Assembly (NCBI GenBank): GCA_963699055.1
Contig: CAVOTA010000002.1
Coordinates: 1,240,001 to 1,304,000 of the forward strand
DNA: 64,000 nucleotides
DNA from: Bog-756 sp963699055
Lineage (GTDB): Bacteria; Actinomycetota; Acidimicrobiia; Acidimicrobiales; RAAP-2
Direction of reading: 5' to 3'
The position numbers and the translations under genes were made by a program. Within the stretch, counting starts at the first letter, position 1, and each line of letters begins with the position of its first letter. The notes beneath the pieces are model-generated. The model did not search any database. It was not told the DNA's origin and saw only the letters and a list, made by a program, of their open reading frames with translations. This document shows positions 62,641-64,000 of this stretch, piece by piece.

Positions 62641-64000
62641 TGGTGTAGTTCCGGGGGTCCACCATCATGAGGTGGCCACCGGGTGATCTTCGGTTGAACC
62701 GACAAGCTCAACCAAGGAGGACCACCCAGTGGCCATCACCGATACTGACCTCAACGAACTGCTGACCGCCATCCGCGCCGGCGGCGACATCGACGTCGTC
62801 CGCCAGGGCGTGGCCCTGATGCTCCAGGCCCTCATCGACGCCGAGGCGACCGCCCGGATCGGGGCCGACCGCTTCGAGCGGACGGACGGTCGGACCACCC
62901 AGCGCAATGACACCCGGGACCGGCTGCTCTCGACCAAGGCCGGTGACGTTGACCTGAAGATCCCGAAGCTCCGCCAGGGCAGCTTCTTCCCGTCCATCCT
63001 CGAGCGTCGGCGCCGCATCGACCGGGCCCTGTTCGCCGTGGTCATGGAGGCCTACGTCCACGGGGTCTCCACCAGGAAAGTCGACGACCTGGTGGTCGCC
63101 CTCGGCCTCGAGTCCGGGATCTCCAAGTCCGAGGTCAGCCGCATCTGTTCTGAGCTCGACGAGCAACTGGGCGCCTTCCGGTCACGTTCCCTGGCTCACA
63201 TCGAGTTCCCCTACGTGTTCCTGGACGCCACCTACCTGATGGGCCGGGTCAACCACCAGGTCGTCTCCCGGGCCGTGGTGGTCGCCACCGGGGTGTCGAT
63301 GGACGGCCACCGGGAGGTGCTGGGCTGTGCCGTCGGGGACTCCGAGGACGGGGCCTTCTGGACCGAGTTCCTGCGCTCGCCGCGGGCCCGGGGACTCGGC
63401 GGGGTGCGCCTGGTCATCTCCGACCAGCACCTGGGCCTCAGAGCCGCCGTCGAGGCGGTGATGGTGGGATCAGCCTGGCAGCGGTGCCGGGTCCACTTCA
63501 TGCGCAACGTGCTCACCCGGGTGAAGCGGAACAACACCCACATGGTGATCGCCGCCATCCAGACGATCTTCGCCCAGCCCGACGCCCGGGCCGTCCGGGA
63601 GCAGTTCGAACGGATCGTGGCCACCCTGGACGATCAGTTCCCCGACGTGGCCACCATGCTCACCGACGCCAGGGAGGACCTGCTGGCCTTCTGCGCCTTC
63701 CCCGAAGCCCACTGGCGGAAGGTCTGGTCGACCAATCCACTCGAGCGCCTCCACCGGGAGATCAAGCGGCGCACCGACGTGGTCGGGGTGTTCCCCAACG
63801 ACGCCAGTGTCGAACGCCTGGTCACCGCCGTGGTCGTCGAGGCTCACGACGAGTGGCAGGTGGCCGAGCGTCGCTATCTGTCGGAGACGTCGATGGCCCT
63901 GCTCCGACGAATGGAGGCGGCAGCCCTCGTGGAGGCTCCCGACGAGACATCGGAAAGCAGGCCGCTGGCCGGCTGAGGTCGTTACCCTTTCGGGGTGGCC
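62641..64000 (+). mobile_element. IS256-family insertion sequence, right end clipped
   Basis: Contains one transposase gene. A GGTGGCC-containing sequence occurs upstream (62671-62680) and at the very end of the window (63994-64000), which may be the inner part of the terminal inverted repeats; true ends and target duplication cannot be set because the window stops here. The left limit given is approximate. Confidence 0.55.
62729..63976 (+). CDS. IS256-family transposase (Mutator type)
   Basis: A 415-residue DDE transposase: D166 in VFLDATYL, D232 in VISDQHLGL and E339 in TNPLERLHREIKRR, with the CRVHFMRN helix between the second D and E that marks the Mutator/IS256 family. It cuts and pastes its own element. 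GTG at 62729 has AAGGAGG eight bases upstream. The gene is full length and looks active. Confidence 0.95.
   Translation: MAITDTDLNELLTAIRAGGDIDVVRQGVALMLQALIDAEATARIGADRFERTDGRTTQRNDTRDRLLSTKAGDVDLKIPKLRQGSFFPSILERRRRIDRALFAVVMEAYVHGVSTRKVDDLVVALGLESGISKSEVSRICSELDEQLGAFRSRSLAHIEFPYVFLDATYLMGRVNHQVVSRAVVVATGVSMDGHREVLGCAVGDSEDGAFWTEFLRSPRARGLGGVRLVISDQHLGLRAAVEAVMVGSAWQRCRVHFMRNVLTRVKRNNTHMVIAAIQTIFAQPDARAVREQFERIVATLDDQFPDVATMLTDAREDLLAFCAFPEAHWRKVWSTNPLERLHREIKRRTDVVGVFPNDASVERLVTAVVVEAHDEWQVAERRYLSETSMALLRRMEAAALVEAPDETSESRPLAG

Overview
The window is about 64 kb of high-GC DNA from an actinobacterium, most likely a member of the class Acidimicrobiia or a close relative. The pointers are GC-rich third codon positions, many GTG starts, paired F420/FMN pyridoxamine-oxidase-fold proteins, thiolase/DUF35 pairs, DUF2510 domains, and a secreted protein built on GGGYWLVASDGGVF-type repeats that are common in Acidimicrobiia. 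This assignment is inferred from gene content, not from a marker gene.

Layout: 0-10 kb holds a clipped FAD dehydrogenase, an ABC-2 exporter pair, an ABM monooxygenase, a methyltransferase, an alpha/beta hydrolase, a translationally coupled LolA/NTF2-like plus DUF1643 pair, and a divergent LysR/DHA2-MFS efflux pair with a visible LysR box. 10-16 kb looks like one regulon: a sulfide:quinone oxidoreductase-like flavoprotein followed by a 48-codon microprotein, an MMPL/RND transporter, and a divergent lipoprotein, with three CsoR-family-type operators (ATACCC-N4-GGGTAT) upstream of them. 16-21 kb is mobile or foreign: two overlapping tyrosine recombinases, an AT-richer secreted repeat protein, a decayed integrase C-terminus reading into tRNA-Glu(CTC), then tRNA-Gln(CTG).

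21-30 kb carries a probable aminophosphonate-degradation pair (FAD oxidase plus phosphonatase-like HAD hydrolase), a YdcF-like protein, glutamyl-tRNA synthetase, a small ferredoxin, two secreted proteins, DUF2277, an ABC-F ATPase and a RidA protein. 30-36 kb contains an operon of two DUF35 proteins and two thiolase-like proteins (steroid or acyl side-chain type), divergent from a sulfatase. 36-47 kb has an antiporter, an AAC(3)-like acetyltransferase, a P-loop kinase, an LMW phosphatase, two PPOX proteins, a PrsW protease, an SDR/dehydrogenase pair, a TfoX-N protein, an ABC exporter and TrmO. 47-57 kb has an MFS exporter, an SDR, a CapA-like phosphoesterase, an FTR1 iron permease behind a DtxR/IdeR box, a coupled hotdog/hotdog/SDR set, a small RYN-type zinc protein and a GH13 alpha-glucosidase. 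57-64 kb has an HTH regulator, a frameshifted class III aminotransferase, a pentapeptide protein with four 282-bp repeats, a 28-bp perfect palindrome and an IS256-family transposase at the right edge.

Most convergent gene pairs are separated by strong GC hairpins that probably act as bidirectional terminators. Gene families are assigned by recognising motifs in the sequence; no database search was run.
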